DNA of 64,000 bases. Source: Turbatrix aceti. Its lineage: Eukaryota > Nematoda > Chromadorea > Rhabditida > Panagrolaimidae. The stretch spans positions 815,246 through 879,245 of the forward strand of contig OZ017770.1 in the NCBI GenBank assembly GCA_963969345.1, given 5' to 3'. The notes beneath the pieces are model-generated. The model was not told the origin of the DNA and ran no database searches. It was given only the letters and a program-made list of their open reading frames with translations. Positions within the stretch are counted from its first letter, which is position 1; every line of letters starts with the position of its first letter. This document shows, piece by piece, positions 12,337 through 24,753 of the stretch. The position numbers were made by a program, and so were the translations under genes.

Positions 12337-15300
12337 TCAGTTGTGATTGTGAACACCCATGCCCAATGCCTCGCGAATACGACAGAGGCACAGGTTTGAG
12401 CCTTCACGGCAGTCATTGGACATCATGGTAAAGTTGAGAAAACCGTGTGGAATGCTATTGAGGAGGTCGAGACGTTTCACCGTGCCACCAGCATCGCGAA
12501 GCTTTTTTGCGAACATGATCGTGTCATCCAGGAGTGGATCCAGATGACAGCCCTGGAAAATAAGAACATATCACTGTTGTGAGCTGATCATAAAATACTT
12601 ACAATGAAGTAGACAGGGGGAAGATGGCGTACTAACTCATCAGGAGCGTACATCGGCGAAATGAGAGGTTCACGAGGTAGTTGTAATTTGAGCAACGCAG
12701 AAAATGCTGATTCCGTCTGAATGACTTCTTCCTGATGCACACGTGCTGCTACCGCAGGGGTCAGTGTAACAGCTCGATTCAGCTTTTGTTTATCACCAAA
12801 ACCAATTGGCGGTCCGGGTGCGACAAACCATTCACTGATGTGATTGGCAGCAATTGTGGCGCCGTATGCCAGGCTCTGGCCAAGCGAGCGACGCTTGTCG
12901 CGAAGAGGAGTCTTGGGATGCGAGAGTGATTTGAGACTGCGACGCGTGCTCAGACGACGCCCATTAATGCCGTCACCGCAGTCTGCATTTTTGTCATTGT
13001 CTCCGTTGAAAACATCGTCCAATCCATCGTCGTTGAGTGACTCGCTAGCGTCGTAGAATACCTTGCTAAAATGGCAAATTAGAAAATCAAACTACCAAAA
13101 CAAACTATAAAACCAACTCTTTTGTCAACGGATGAATTTGCAAGTAATCCAAAAAGTGAACGTCATAATCGGTGGATGAGAAGTAGATATTTTCAGGATC
13201 ATTCGACACCTGAACGCTTCGAATCGTCGAATCCAGCTCGACGTTATCGGCAATTTCGTCCGGAGAAGCATCAATGAATGACTCAGTCTGCAACGGCTGC
13301 ACTTCCTTATCTTCTTCGGGCGGTGGTGTCATTCGACGCAATGCGGCAAGATTGATCAGCGAAACAATGCCTTGCGGACCGTTGGCAAAGTCAAACAAAG
13401 CACTCGGCTGAGCCCGCTGTACTTCATCCACGTACTCTACCAAGGATTTGTGTCCATTACCGTTAGCAGGCTGCGTACCGTTCTGCTTGCGAGGCTTTTC
13501 ATCTACAGTTGCACCTGTATAGGCTGCAGCACAACGTATAACAACGCCCATGTGCAAGAGAGGGTCCATAAAACTCAGAACGCGTGAAGGCGATGGAAGG
13601 TACTATAAAAAAAAGCGTAAAAAGAATGCTGGGAGATAATGAAGCTCACTTGGAAAAGAAAAGGTGTGTACATGAGAACAAGCCCGTTAGGCATGCGTTC
13701 AACGCCAATTTGAATAAGACGAAGGCTGACTGAAGTAACAAGATTTCCGCCGGCAGAATCGCCAACCAGTACGATTCTGTCACCAGTCCATCCAAATTCA
13801 TGGGGATTATTGATGATATAACAGTACGCGTAGAGAACTTCCTCAGTAGCCCTTGGAAACGGATTTTCCGGTGCCAAAGAGTAGTCAATAGAAAGCAGAG
13901 GACAGTTCAAATCCTTAGCCCATGCTCTTAGATATGTTTCGTGAGACTTAGAAGAAGTTGCAACATATCCCCCGCCATGGCAGTGAACAACAAGGTACTT
14001 GGATAGCGGGCGCCTATCACTTGCATTCGTGGGACTCTAAAAGAATGCAAAGCAGTCGTTATTACACTATCTATGCTCCTTTAACACTTACAAGTCCAAC
14101 GCGATGAACAGCAGACAGTATTCGGTAGGGAATGGGACGAGAAGTCGTGTGAGATGCAGGAGGAGGAATCAAAATGCTTTCCCCACTTTTTGTAACAATC
14201 GGAATCGGTCCAATAAGTCGAAATTCACGACTTTCACACAAAGCCAAAGTCGGGCTAAAGAACTTTGTCATCTGAAATGCATTTTGTATTCCCGCTGTTT
14301 GTATAAAATTTGTGAAATAAAAAACGCACACTGCCAAGTTCGGAGAGATTCCAGAACCCCTTGCAAAACTCAATGTCAGATTCCCGAATAGCTTTGACAA
14401 TTTGTTCCGCCCGTTGCTCGGGACTGATTAGATACCGACTTGTATTGAGTAAAGAAATTATCGGTCCGAGTCCTTTTTCCCACGATAAACTGTAGGTTGC
14501 GAGAACAAAGCCGATTAGACGAAAAAGACGGGTTACCGAAGGCGAAAACTATAAAACAAAAAATTACGTACTTTTAGCATTGCTGATCCAAAAAAGCGTA
14601 AGAAGGAAACTCACCTGAAAGCCCAGAGGTCGAGCGTAGAAGCATGAGGTATCAAGTGATTCGATGCCACGCAATATAGAGTTGTACCGCTCATAGTCGC
14701 CATCCAAAGAGGGGAAAAGTGCTCCGGGAGCGAAGCAGTCGAGATCAGCAATGACTTGTTGGAAGGCGAGGACGAGGAATCGAATGACAGCACAGAATCC
14801 CTCGACTTCCTTGCAGTTATGAGAAATGCGAAACATGATTGAGTTGCGAGTCTCAGTGCAGTTACGAAGGATAGATATGAGCTGGAGTACAGCCATGTCA
14901 GAAACGCAGATGAGTGATCTGAAAACATAAACATTAATGCCAATGTTTTTTTTCATATAAAAAAGTCTCTTACCGAAATCCATTTCCCGGAGTTTCTGCG
15001 TCGTAGTCACATTTCTGAGAAACAATGTGAATTTGCTTGACCAAATCTGAAAAACAAGTGAAAGAAATCAGTATACAAAAACAATTCCACAGAGACATAC
15101 CGGGCAAAACGTCCATTGCAATACCAATTTCATGACAGCTTTCGGCGAGTCTGTTGGAGTAAACTGAACTGCTTGGAGTAACGCGAAAAAAAGATTCATT
15201 CTCGAATGCCAACTGAAAACTTCCACGTCGATAATTGTACATTAATAACACGGCTATAACACACCTGTTTAAGCAACAAAAATACGGCATCTCGTTGAAT

Positions 15301-15339
15301 GGACATTCGTTCACCAAGTGCTGGCTTCGTGGTACTCAT
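12337..15339 (-). CDS. hosl-1: Hormone-sensitive lipase
   Basis: Ten exons (15339-15265, 15212-15101, 15046-14974, 14918-14615, 14548-14330, 14271-14092, 14036-13650, 13602-13118, 13065-12603, 12552-12337) give 837 residues. The HSL_N domain fills about 1-320. The alpha/beta-hydrolase core carries the oxyanion motif HGGG (341-344), the nucleophile elbow GDSAGG (Ser415), catalytic Asp771 in HLDPLLDD and His802 in IPHGF, so the triad is complete. Between Ser415 and Asp771 lies a long low-complexity insert (about 470-720) with Ser/Arg and acidic stretches. It corresponds to the regulatory module of mammalian HSL, where PKA sites lie. The enzyme hydrolyses diacylglycerol and other neutral lipid esters at lipid droplets. 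The start matches the usual HSL N-terminus; the open frame continues 33 codons upstream without another ATG. Confidence 0.96.
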
Positions 15340-16145
15340 GGCTTCGTGAAGCAACAGCTGAAACTTTGCAGACTGCGGGTGAACAATGTCGAAAAAATGC
15401 AGGAACGCATGAACTTTCGACGAGAATGCGCAACTCAAAAAAACACTACGTGCGTGCTTTGTCCGACCAAGCCTTTATGCATACAATTAATCGAAATATG
15501 AAGACAATTGGACAAATAACGAACAATAATACGCTAATAAAAATTTTACGTAACTCATTAACTCGTAAATGATGACAAACCCTCCCTCCCTTACTTGCAA
15601 CTGAAAGCTGTTAAAAATGCGAGACAATGTGCAATCTAACGGTGCTCGTTTTATTAATCGATAGATATACCCTAACTAAATCTCAATCGTTACTGAGAGC
15701 CGCGCAAGCATTAAGTCTGGTACTTACTTTCTGTATCTTTTTTCCCTTTGAGTGTTTTTCAGGTAGAACATTTATGGATTTTTTATGGCCATATATTGCA
15801 AGGACAACGGCTTTCACCACGCACCGAACAAATTTGAGCTTAAGGCACTGCCGGAAAATAGTGAAAAAAGCAGTCAATGTGTAGTTGTAAATGAGTGTTG
15901 TTGTAAAGACATCATGAATATCGGAAAATGTAAAAAATTTTGTTTTGTTTGATTGTGAACTCATGTTGCATTCCTTACGCCTAAATAAAAATTCATGGAA
16001 AAGTGTCAGATTCATTCATGCTGATGATAAGCCCGAAAAATAGGTGTGGTAATATTGATAAGGATGCAAAAGCTCCGCTTAATATAAGACAATAATTATG
16101 AGCATTTACCCATTTGGCGACAGACACACCTGACAGTTGCTAAAC
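15340..16145. other. Divergent intergenic region between HSL and IRG-7-like genes
   Basis: Head-to-head region holding both promoters. Short frames on each strand (such as 15683-16015 minus) have no family resemblance. The right end carries two GATA-factor sites, listed separately. Confidence 0.55.
16025..16061 (+). promoter_or_regulatory. Pair of TGATAA (GATA-factor) sites
   Basis: Two TGATAA motifs, at 16025-16030 and 16056-16061, lie 85-121 bp upstream of the ATG at 16146. In nematodes, extended TGATAA sites close to start codons mark genes driven by intestinal GATA factors (ELT-2/ELT-7), which suits the secreted defence-like product downstream. The motif is short, so chance occurrence is possible. 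Confidence 0.4.
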
Positions 16146-19100
16146 ATGAATAGTATCTCTAGGCTAGTGCCAATACTGCTCCTGTTGATTGCCGATCATT
16201 TCATTGTAACGAATGGTTTGTTTTCAAAAAAAATAAGATTAACTGTATTTTCTGTGATTTAGGGCACACGTTTTCATTTTTAAATCATGATCGCAACCGA
16301 ATCTGTCCAATTGAAGCCGAACAACCGTCTTACGTGATAAATGCGCAGAGCTCAATTAATTGCGCCAATTTTGGAAGTCCTTACTCCATAGCACCGACCG
16401 AACTGATCCAAAACGGGTGTGATTGTCCTCCGGGCTTTCTGGGATTGCAATGTGAACCAGGTAAGATATATGTACTATAATTTGTAAAATAGTTTTTTTT
16501 TCAGCTGCATGTGTTGATACGTCGCTTTGGAATTCGCAATCGTCTGTTTTTACGCCATACCAAAAAACTTTTGGACTTTTGATCACTGCAAACTCTTATT
16601 TTCAGGTTGTGACATTTTTTTTTATTTGTTAATCTGCAAAGTTTTAGAACACGACAAATATTTCAAATATTATAAGCAGTTTGACAATTCTTAATGAAGT
16701 GGATGTTATCAATACTTACTTTGTAGACTTGGATGGTGTTGCTTTTAATAGTTATAATACCTACAAGGATCTACAAAATTTTATTTCACAGTTAAAATGG
16801 TACCCTACTACTGGTTACATTTTAACAACCGAAGAAATTTGGACAGTGGTCCAGGCAAGCAGTTCCCTTTCATCAGTATTGATAATTACGAATATCGGCT
16901 TAACAGATCCTGAGAATGAAACTACGTTGTCTTTAATTGCTCAGTTTTGTACCGCACGTCAAATAACTGTATTTATTTTTTGTTGATTTTTTTTGTTAAT
17001 CAGCAATCTTTCAGATCAACATCGTCATAGCGGCACCAGTAGACAGTAGCATTGATGTTTTCTACAATGCGGCTTTTGTTCCCCTTTACCGATTGACCGA
17101 ACAAACCCTTGGCCACTATGTTGCTCCGTACCATCCGCTAGGGGGCTTGTACAATCCTAGTTCTCCAATTGAAAATGTATATAATTGATATTTTTTGTAA
17201 CTGAACTAAAAGTTTTTTTTAGGTCGTCGAAAATATCGTCAACAGCACATTTTCAAAAACATTGATTGCTACTGGAACTGTAAATGCATCGGTAGCTCCG
17301 GTTATCTATAGAGGAAAAGGAACAATTTATGTCAGCGTTTTTTCGAAAAACATGTCAGCTAGTATGTCTTTATCTGTTTCTCATTGTTTTTTAAAACAAT
17401 TAAAATATTCTTTGATTTAAAATTTATCTTAACGTGCATTTGTTTTGTTTTAGTAAACGCAAATCTCAGCGTCGACGGCAATCTGGCTTTTGAACCTGTT
17501 TTTTCGACAGATATTTTCCAACTGTCTAAATCTGCTAATGAAACTAACAGTTCCAATGATAATGTGGTTCTTATCCAGACAAATTTAAATTCATTTTCCT
17601 ACCGAATTTGGACCCGCAATACCGACTATTCCGCCTATGTGGGATACTTGAGTGACAATACATCCGATGCGACATCTGCCAATCCAATATACGGTAAATT
17701 ATCAACATTACGCAAATTTAGTCAAAAATTAAATTTTTAGGTTTAAGCAACACAATAGTTGGCCGGATTAATGGATTACAGCTAACTTCGTTACCAACAT
17801 TGATTACTAGTACCTCAACTAGTACAATTAACGGTACCTATCGACCGTGCCTGTTCAACTATGCTTTTGAACCTCTTGATTGCAGTCAAGCCGCTACTGG
17901 TTGGATCACTTTGGCATATACAAACTTTCAACAAACCATACCGTATGCGTGCACAAAAGACACTAGTAAAAGTTTAATTCCTCCGCTATCCAAAATTAAA
18001 AAGTTTGAAAACTCAGCATTATCGAATATTTCGTGTACAACTGACTCAGACACATCTGGTTTGCAAACAAGAAACAGTACTTCGTTTGGTCTCATCCTGC
18101 CTGTCTTTACATCGCTCGCCAGCTTTATAAACCAACTCAGTGGTTCATATTTTAACATTTTTGGAAGCTACCTATCATCAACCTATTTTACAAGTTTTGT
18201 TCTGAATACAGACGCAACCGGATCTAACGATGTCGCCGGTGTGTATGATAACAGTACAGCATTTGTTAAAGCATTACAGACTTCTCTGGGTAACAGCGTA
18301 ACTTCTTCGAATTGTAACTATGATCTAACGCAAGTGATTAAAAGTGCACTAACGAATTTAAGTTCATATTCCGAACTTTACATTATCAACGATCGGCGGT
18401 TACAGCTAAATAGCTTTACTTCTGAGATCTACCAACTAGCACAAACAAAAAGAATCAAGGCATGATGAAACTCTGTTGCTGCTTACTCTAAAATATGTAT
18501 TTTAGATATCTTTTATTCTGATTAATTCGACGAAAAACTGCATTAGAAACAACAATGACGCATTAAATTACTACGATTTGGCTGCACGAACGTCCGGCAA
18601 CGGTATCACGACATCGAATGGCAACGACATTTCGGCGGTAACAAGATAACTATAAACCTATCGGTCTTTTTTTACTTAAGTTTTCAGTTTTTCCAAAAAT
18701 CTTTTACTTTGACGAATTCATACTTGGTGAACTGGAACTACGCACCACAAAGTTTAAGGGACTTTCAAACAGTACCATTCTTTCTTGAGTCTGAAAAACA
18801 ATACGTAGCAACCGTCCCCACTCTGCCAGCCGGTAATTTTTTTGTTACTAGAATTGCAATTACAAAAAAACATTTACAGCTACGTTGTTTGTTTTTTTTG
18901 CAAATCATACCTTAGTACCTCCTACGGACAATCCGGTAACATCAAATCTGACCATTGGAACGCTCTTGTATTTCAATATTTCTGTAGCTCAAAACAATTT
19001 ATACTACCTTCTTTTGGTTTCAAATGATAACACTTCTACAACATTCTTGTTTCAAGTTTTTGAGATCAACAACCAAAATAACTTTGAAAGTTTTATTGCT

Positions 19101-22100
19101 TTAACTAACGCACTGACAACGGATGCTTCAAACTACAGTCCAGATTTTGGATGTAAGAAAAAAATATATTTATTAAAAGACAATTTTTTTTAGCAAGCAC
19201 ACCACTGTATTTTGTTGTGAAAAATAACGCGGCTACTTTCGGAAATATTACTATCAAAACAAATGGAGCTGATTCAGATGTCAATCAAAATCTTATCGAA
19301 CGATCTGGCTGCGCTGATTACAATTTGATTGTTTATCCCTATCGTTGGCAGTGTGATACACGAAATGGAATTTACGTTGTGCAATGTGATTCAGGAAGCG
19401 AAACACGAACTGTTGTTCTCACCTGTGTTTATGATGGTCAAAATCAATGCCCGAACGGTGGAACCTTGGAAAACGGTGTTTGTAGTTGTGCCCCTGGTTA
19501 CAAAGGAGAGAACTGTGAAGAACCAATCTGTTTTAATGGTTTTGAAATTGAAAACGGTATCTGTACTTGCCTGGAACCAGAATCAAGCCTTTATGGGGGC
19601 TTTCATTGTGAACACGGTTTGTTTGATGTAATAATAACAAATGCAGAATTTAGTTTTTTTGCAGCCAAATATACCTGCCCCGAAATTGATCGAACTGTGA
19701 TCTACAATGACTTAGTTGATACATTGGCATTGGTTATTGCGGGCCAGATCACTTCCAATATTTCATTAAGTAACGCAAACTTCAGAAAATATATCATTGT
19801 TTCCTATGACAACAGTGGAATTACTGTTGATATTTTTACCAGTCAAACGCTTGCTGAAAATAAGTTGAATCAGCTGCCTTCATCACTTTCTGTAGACAGC
19901 AGAAACTCATTGGGTGCACTAAAAGCTGCTGTGAATGCAACGGTAAAAGATAAGATCAAACAATTCTGAAAACTCAAATTTTAATGTTTAGAGTTCAGAC
20001 AAGACACTTTTAATCTGGTTGCCTCCTTTGTCAGGCTCAGAAGGTCAGGCCTATGACGACGATATACTCAATTCCATTGCAAAAAAGAACATTGAAATGC
20101 GGTCGTTCAGTAAATCTCGCAGCGATACCTACCAAAACATTAGCATTCTTGGTAACGGTATCCCATTTATTGACCTTCACTTAAACTACGCGGTAAAATT
20201 ATAAACAATTATTTGATATATAACTCTCAAGTATTTTCAGCGTGTTTTTGAATATATCGGATGGCTAAACAAAAATGAGTATGCTGTTAGAGAATCACAG
20301 GTGTTCACGAACTGCACAGGAATCAATGTCAAGTTTCCAGCTGGCGAATACATTATAACGTATTATAATTTTGAAAGCAACATTCCAAGTGGGGGGAATG
20401 TATCTTATCCAACACAATACAACGGTATTCTATAAAATCTTCCGTTTTTTAATTAACTCGTTAAAAATTTAGGTGCATTCTCACTGCATTCAATTGCTAA
20501 TTCCACTTTATGCAGTTACCTTGTTGAAGAACTCATCGCCGGTGATTCAAGAGTAGCAACCACGTTTACTCCAGTTCAGTGGTATTCATCACCCGGATAT
20601 GCTTTAGTCAGCAAAGCAGAAACATACAACTTAAATTTCAACATTCAAAAAGTTCAACCTGTGAATTCCAACACATTGTACAGCTCCTATCCGAGTGTCC
20701 AGTCGTCACCTATTAATTTCGACAACAACAACGATTCATCCATCGCATCCTTTATTCCGGTGACAAGCCAAAAGTGTAGTTATTCGTGGACAGCTCAATT
20801 TGAATGTCATTTAAAGCCAAGCGTGAACCGAGTCCAGGTAACTACTGTTCATTTTTCTTCAATTTTGTATACATTTTTTTAGATTAACTACACAAATTCA
20901 GGGCTATCGCGAACATTCACAACATATTGCTTAAATCAAGTATATTGTTCCGAGAATTCGGTTCAATTATCGAATGGTGAATGTATCTGTCGTCCCTGGT
21001 GGTCGGGCCAGGATTGCAGTATTGCAAGTTGCCTAAATGGGGGAACACCAGTCGGTGTTACGTGTTACTGCCCAGAAAACTTTTTTGGTTCTAATTGTGA
21101 GTATAGTCTCGAAAGAACTGTCTACCGAAATGTTTTGATAATCTTGGACGTCGACAGTTTTGAATTACTGCAACGCAAAAACTTGGCAACCACATTCCTG
21201 AACACGTACAATAATGCCGAACGCGTTAACTTTGCATTCGCAACAAATACAAACGATAGCTCTAATTATGCACCCCTAAGTGACAACAATTCTGAAAGTT
21301 TAAGCGCTTTGTCAAAAGCGGAAGCTCAAAGCAACCTAACGTTGAACACGTATGTACCATTTTTTTGTTCATGAATTTTGCCATCATTCTTGTTATAGCG
21401 CGTTTCAATTTTTCAACGACCAATTGAATCTGAGTCACAGTTCAAATGAAACAATTTATTTTATTTCTAATATTTACTACATCACGAATCAGGGGTAAAC
21501 CAATTTTTTTTATTTTAAAGACAAAACTATTTTTCAGGTTGCCAATCACTTTCAATGTAGATGCTTCGATCGTGGAAGAACTGAATAACAAAGGCATAAG
21601 CATCTATTCAATTGTGTACGGCGATACTTTGATCGACGGAATCACACAACTCAGTGTTCTCGGAGGTGTCTTTTATTCGACAGAAATTGATGAAACTATT
21701 TTGGAAATGCAAACTGCTGTACAAGGCGGTAGCACTAATCCTGCTGTTGTAACGACAACAACCACGCCAATACCCCCTCCATGCTGGAAACAAGAAACTT
21801 ACGATATCATGTTTTACATCGACACAAATATAACTGACAGCGCGATTAACAATACTTTGTATACATTTTTGAACAATTTTCCCAATGGCCTCAATGTGAA
21901 TGATACTGGCAATCCAAGCACAACGCGACTTGTGGCAACTGCATACGACTCTCCGTTGACCTTCTGTTCTACATCACTATCGTCATTTTTAGGCAACGTG
22001 AACGGATTTATTCTTCGAGCCGTAAAAGTGGCAAACAGGACGGTTGACTTATCAACGTATGCTTTAATGGAAAACGCATTCAGCAAAAGTGCCTCGAACA

Positions 22101-22511
22101 ACTACACTGGCATACGTGACGTTCAAACGCTGTTAGTCATGGTGACTTGCAACGCCAATTATACGAATTTTAATCTACCAAAGCAATTTGAATCTCAAAA
22201 CTTGAAATTTGGATTTTTGTATTTCGGTAGCGGTGATATCAAAGAGACTCAATTCTATGATGATTATACTAAGGGCAACAGCAGTTTTATTTACACGGTG
22301 AACTCTACAAATATCGAATCAGTCACAAATGACTTCTATAACGAATTGTGCAAGTATGTTTTATTTTAAAATCACAATTTTTAAAACAATCAAATGCTTT
22401 TTTAGGGTGAACCCAACTGTTACAAATACAGCATACGTATGCCCCCGTTATTTGAATTATGATGGTTTTTACAATCCGTGGGACATTTTTTACCCCCTCA
22501 ATGAAGCCTAA
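16146..22511 (+). CDS. Large secreted EGF/VWA-like protein, IRG-7-like
   Basis: Nineteen exons, starting 16146-16215 and 16263-16460 and ending 21538-22353 and 22406-22511, join in phase to 1827 residues. A signal peptide is clear (MNSISRLVPILLLLIADHF). EGF-like modules occur near residue 70 (NGCDCPPGFLGLQCEP), about 910-970 (CSCAPGYKGENCEE) and about 1330-1400 (CICRPWWSGQDC, CYCPENFFGSNCE). Each is followed by a 150-200 residue alpha/beta segment resembling a von Willebrand A fold (opening FGLLITA, NVLIILDVD, YDIMFYIDT), but without a clear DxSxS metal site. N-glycosylation sequons are abundant and there is no membrane anchor. This arrangement resembles C. elegans IRG-7 and relatives, intestinal secreted proteins linked to p38 and ATF-7 immunity. 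Orthology is an inference from architecture. One intron (18460-18505) begins GC. Confidence 0.82.
18460..18505 (+). other. GC-AG intron
   Basis: The 46-bp intron of the IRG-7-like gene starts GCATGA after AAG and ends TATTTTAG. Splicing here keeps phase 0 and joins two well-behaved exons (AKRIK to ISFILINSTKN), whereas reading through meets TGA two codons later. GC donors are a known minor class; AAG|GC is their usual context. Confidence 0.75.
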
Positions 22512-22639
22512 TCGCTTCCGTATTTTTGTTCTTGTCAATGTTTACTCAAGGCGACTTTTATAGGCGAAAACGTGACAACAAATTTTCATTTTAAATTTCT
22601 CTTTTGTTTTTTTTGTCGGCTGGTGTTGTGTCAAATGAA

Positions 22640-23798
22640 ATGAATTTTTTACAGTTCACATTTGTATTGTTTTGTGTGAGTTTAAAAACTTTTATACGTG
22701 TAACAAATTTCGTAAAATAATTCACGCTTGATAGATCGCTTCTGCAAAAGGACATGGTCTTGAATGCGAGCCATGTGAAGAAGGATTCTCCTGTGATACG
22801 AATACAGGAATTTGCCGTCAATTTCGAATGCCGGTAGGTAGTGGTACGTGGATGACGTGTTCGCAAACCGGTTGTCCATACGGTCAGTCATGCAATCACC
22901 TATCTGGCATCTGTGAGCATGCATTGCGTGATGCCACATTTTCCCGACAAATTATGTGGACAATTGGTAGAGTTCGTTGCATTTTTTGCCCTCAGAATTT
23001 TACCTGTGACCCCGAAGAAGGCATTTGTCGGGGAACAAAAAGCTGTGCCGATGTCTTGTGCGCTCAGGGTACAGAATGCGATGAGAAAACAGGTAATACA
23101 GCTTATACACTAAAAAACAACTAATTTGGTTCTAAGGTTTATGCCGGCAAATCCGCCCGCCTTTGGTATTCCAAAGACCTTCGTTTGACAAGTGTTCACA
23201 TGTAATTTGTCCCAATGGATTTTCCTGTGTTCCTACAAGTGGTATTTGTATGCTTTCTGTGCAATCTACGACGCTATCTGAGCTTGTAAACGATTTTTTT
23301 GACACTAACATGATGATTTTGAATACCGAAAGCCAGATTGTCGAAAAAACCGAATCCGAAACAACGACAACAGATAATGACGAAATTTCATGCCCATCAA
23401 ACAGCGTGTACACTTCCTGTGGCACTCCATGTCCCTATACTTGCACTAATTTGAATCCTACATGCGACAAGTCAGCGTGTGTTCCAGGCTGCAGATGTCG
23501 AGATGGTTATATCCAAGCCACACCAGCCAATACAACATGCGTGTTGTCAGATCAATGCCGTGAAATTTCCGAACGTAAGGAAACAAAATTTTCATAAGAT
23601 TACCGTGTAAACAACTTTTTTTTAGTATGTAAAAAGACAACTTGCCCCACCGGTATGACGTGCGTAGATGGCTACTGCAATCCACCGCAATGTGGACCGA
23701 TTCTGATGCCTGTACTCGGAAAGTTTTGCAGATACGAGTTAATCCGTAGTCCAAACAATTGTCTTTTTTTGAGCAGCACGGGCTGCGTTATCCATTAA
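22640..23798 (+). CDS. Secreted Cys-rich protein with TIL-type domain
   Basis: Four exons (22640-22675, 22735-23092, 23137-23574, 23626-23798) give 334 residues. The 12-residue first exon completes a signal peptide across the junction (MNFLQFTFVLFC/IASA). The N-terminal half has repeated short Cys modules of the form C-x5-C-x5-C (GFSCDTNTGIC, GQSCNHLSGIC, NFTCDPEEGIC, GFSCVPTSGIC), each about 40 residues. At about 215-275 a ten-Cys TIL (trypsin inhibitor-like) domain appears, with CPSNSVYTSCGTPCPYTC followed by CVPGCRCRDGY and a closing C-x5-C. A further Cys module ends the protein. TIL domains often inhibit serine proteases; which residue would face a protease is not obvious. It starts 129 bp after the IRG-7-like stop on the same strand, so joint transcription is possible. 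Confidence 0.83.
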
Positions 23799-24753
23799 TA
23801 ACATGTCAGTTTTTATGTTTTCTAAGGATTAAACAAGATAAATTAACGTCTGTGGTTGTTTTCATTTTTCATTACAAAAAATCATGAATATGAGAATTCA
23901 TACAACATGCCGAAAAAAAATAGAAAACACGTGTGTAGCAATCTGCAAAGGTGTTTCTCTACGACAAAAGCTTTTGTTGCGATTAAAAGGCGGGATGGGA
24001 TGCACGATGGCAAAAGTTAGAGGCAGACTTGATGAGCGCGGTAAAACTTCGTTGTCAGTTGCTTTCAAGAGTTAGCCGCTCACAACGGCTTTGTGTCGCG
24101 TTTAGTAATTCAAAAATTGGTCCGACTAAAGTTGACGAGATATGGGGGAGGGATTGGGATATCAAGGTATCCTAACCTACTGCGATACCGATTGTTGTTG
24201 CATCCCATTTTTTATAACCATCCCTGATCAATTGTAACTTATTTTCCGACATTTAAGTGAAGAGAGGAAAGAGGTTTCTGTTTCCCCCCTCCCAATAAGG
24301 CATTCCTTCATTCTAAAGCATAACCGATTTAATGTGATATTCGTTATGTTTCTCAAACAAAAAGCCGCCCTGTTATAATGACAACCGCATCGCATTCATC
24401 AAAGAACGTAGGAATAGATACTGGATGCCATTGATTAAAGGGCTCTTTGAGTTCTGATTACTTTTCTTCGAAAAAGTGTGTTTGCCTTTCATAAACATTT
24501 GTAAACATGATACCTTAGCCTACACTAAGAATCACACAAACCACAGCGGTTTGAACTAACAACAAACTAATTGATGTTTAAAATCTTGTCAAATATTTTC
24601 ACGCACATTTGTCGTTCTTTTTCAGTTTCATGTTTTTTGTCTTTTTTTTTCAACAGCCGATGTGTCTTCAGGATGTGTTAATTGCATTATAAAATTGGCC
24701 GTTAACTGCGGATTTTTTTCTTTCTGTTAAAATGAATTGATTTGTTGTTACAG
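23799..24753. other. Intergenic, no gene seen
   Basis: About 950 bp between two plus-strand genes. A 63-codon frame at 23884-24075 is basic and featureless. Contains the ENPP-like promoter region, ending in TTGTTGTTACAG directly before the ATG at 24754, which fits a trans-splice acceptor. Confidence 0.5.

Noticed and set aside
12222..12416. 64-codon minus frame over the HSL 3' end
   Set aside because: Shadow of the HSL last exon in another frame; the HSL frame carries the catalytic Asp and His.
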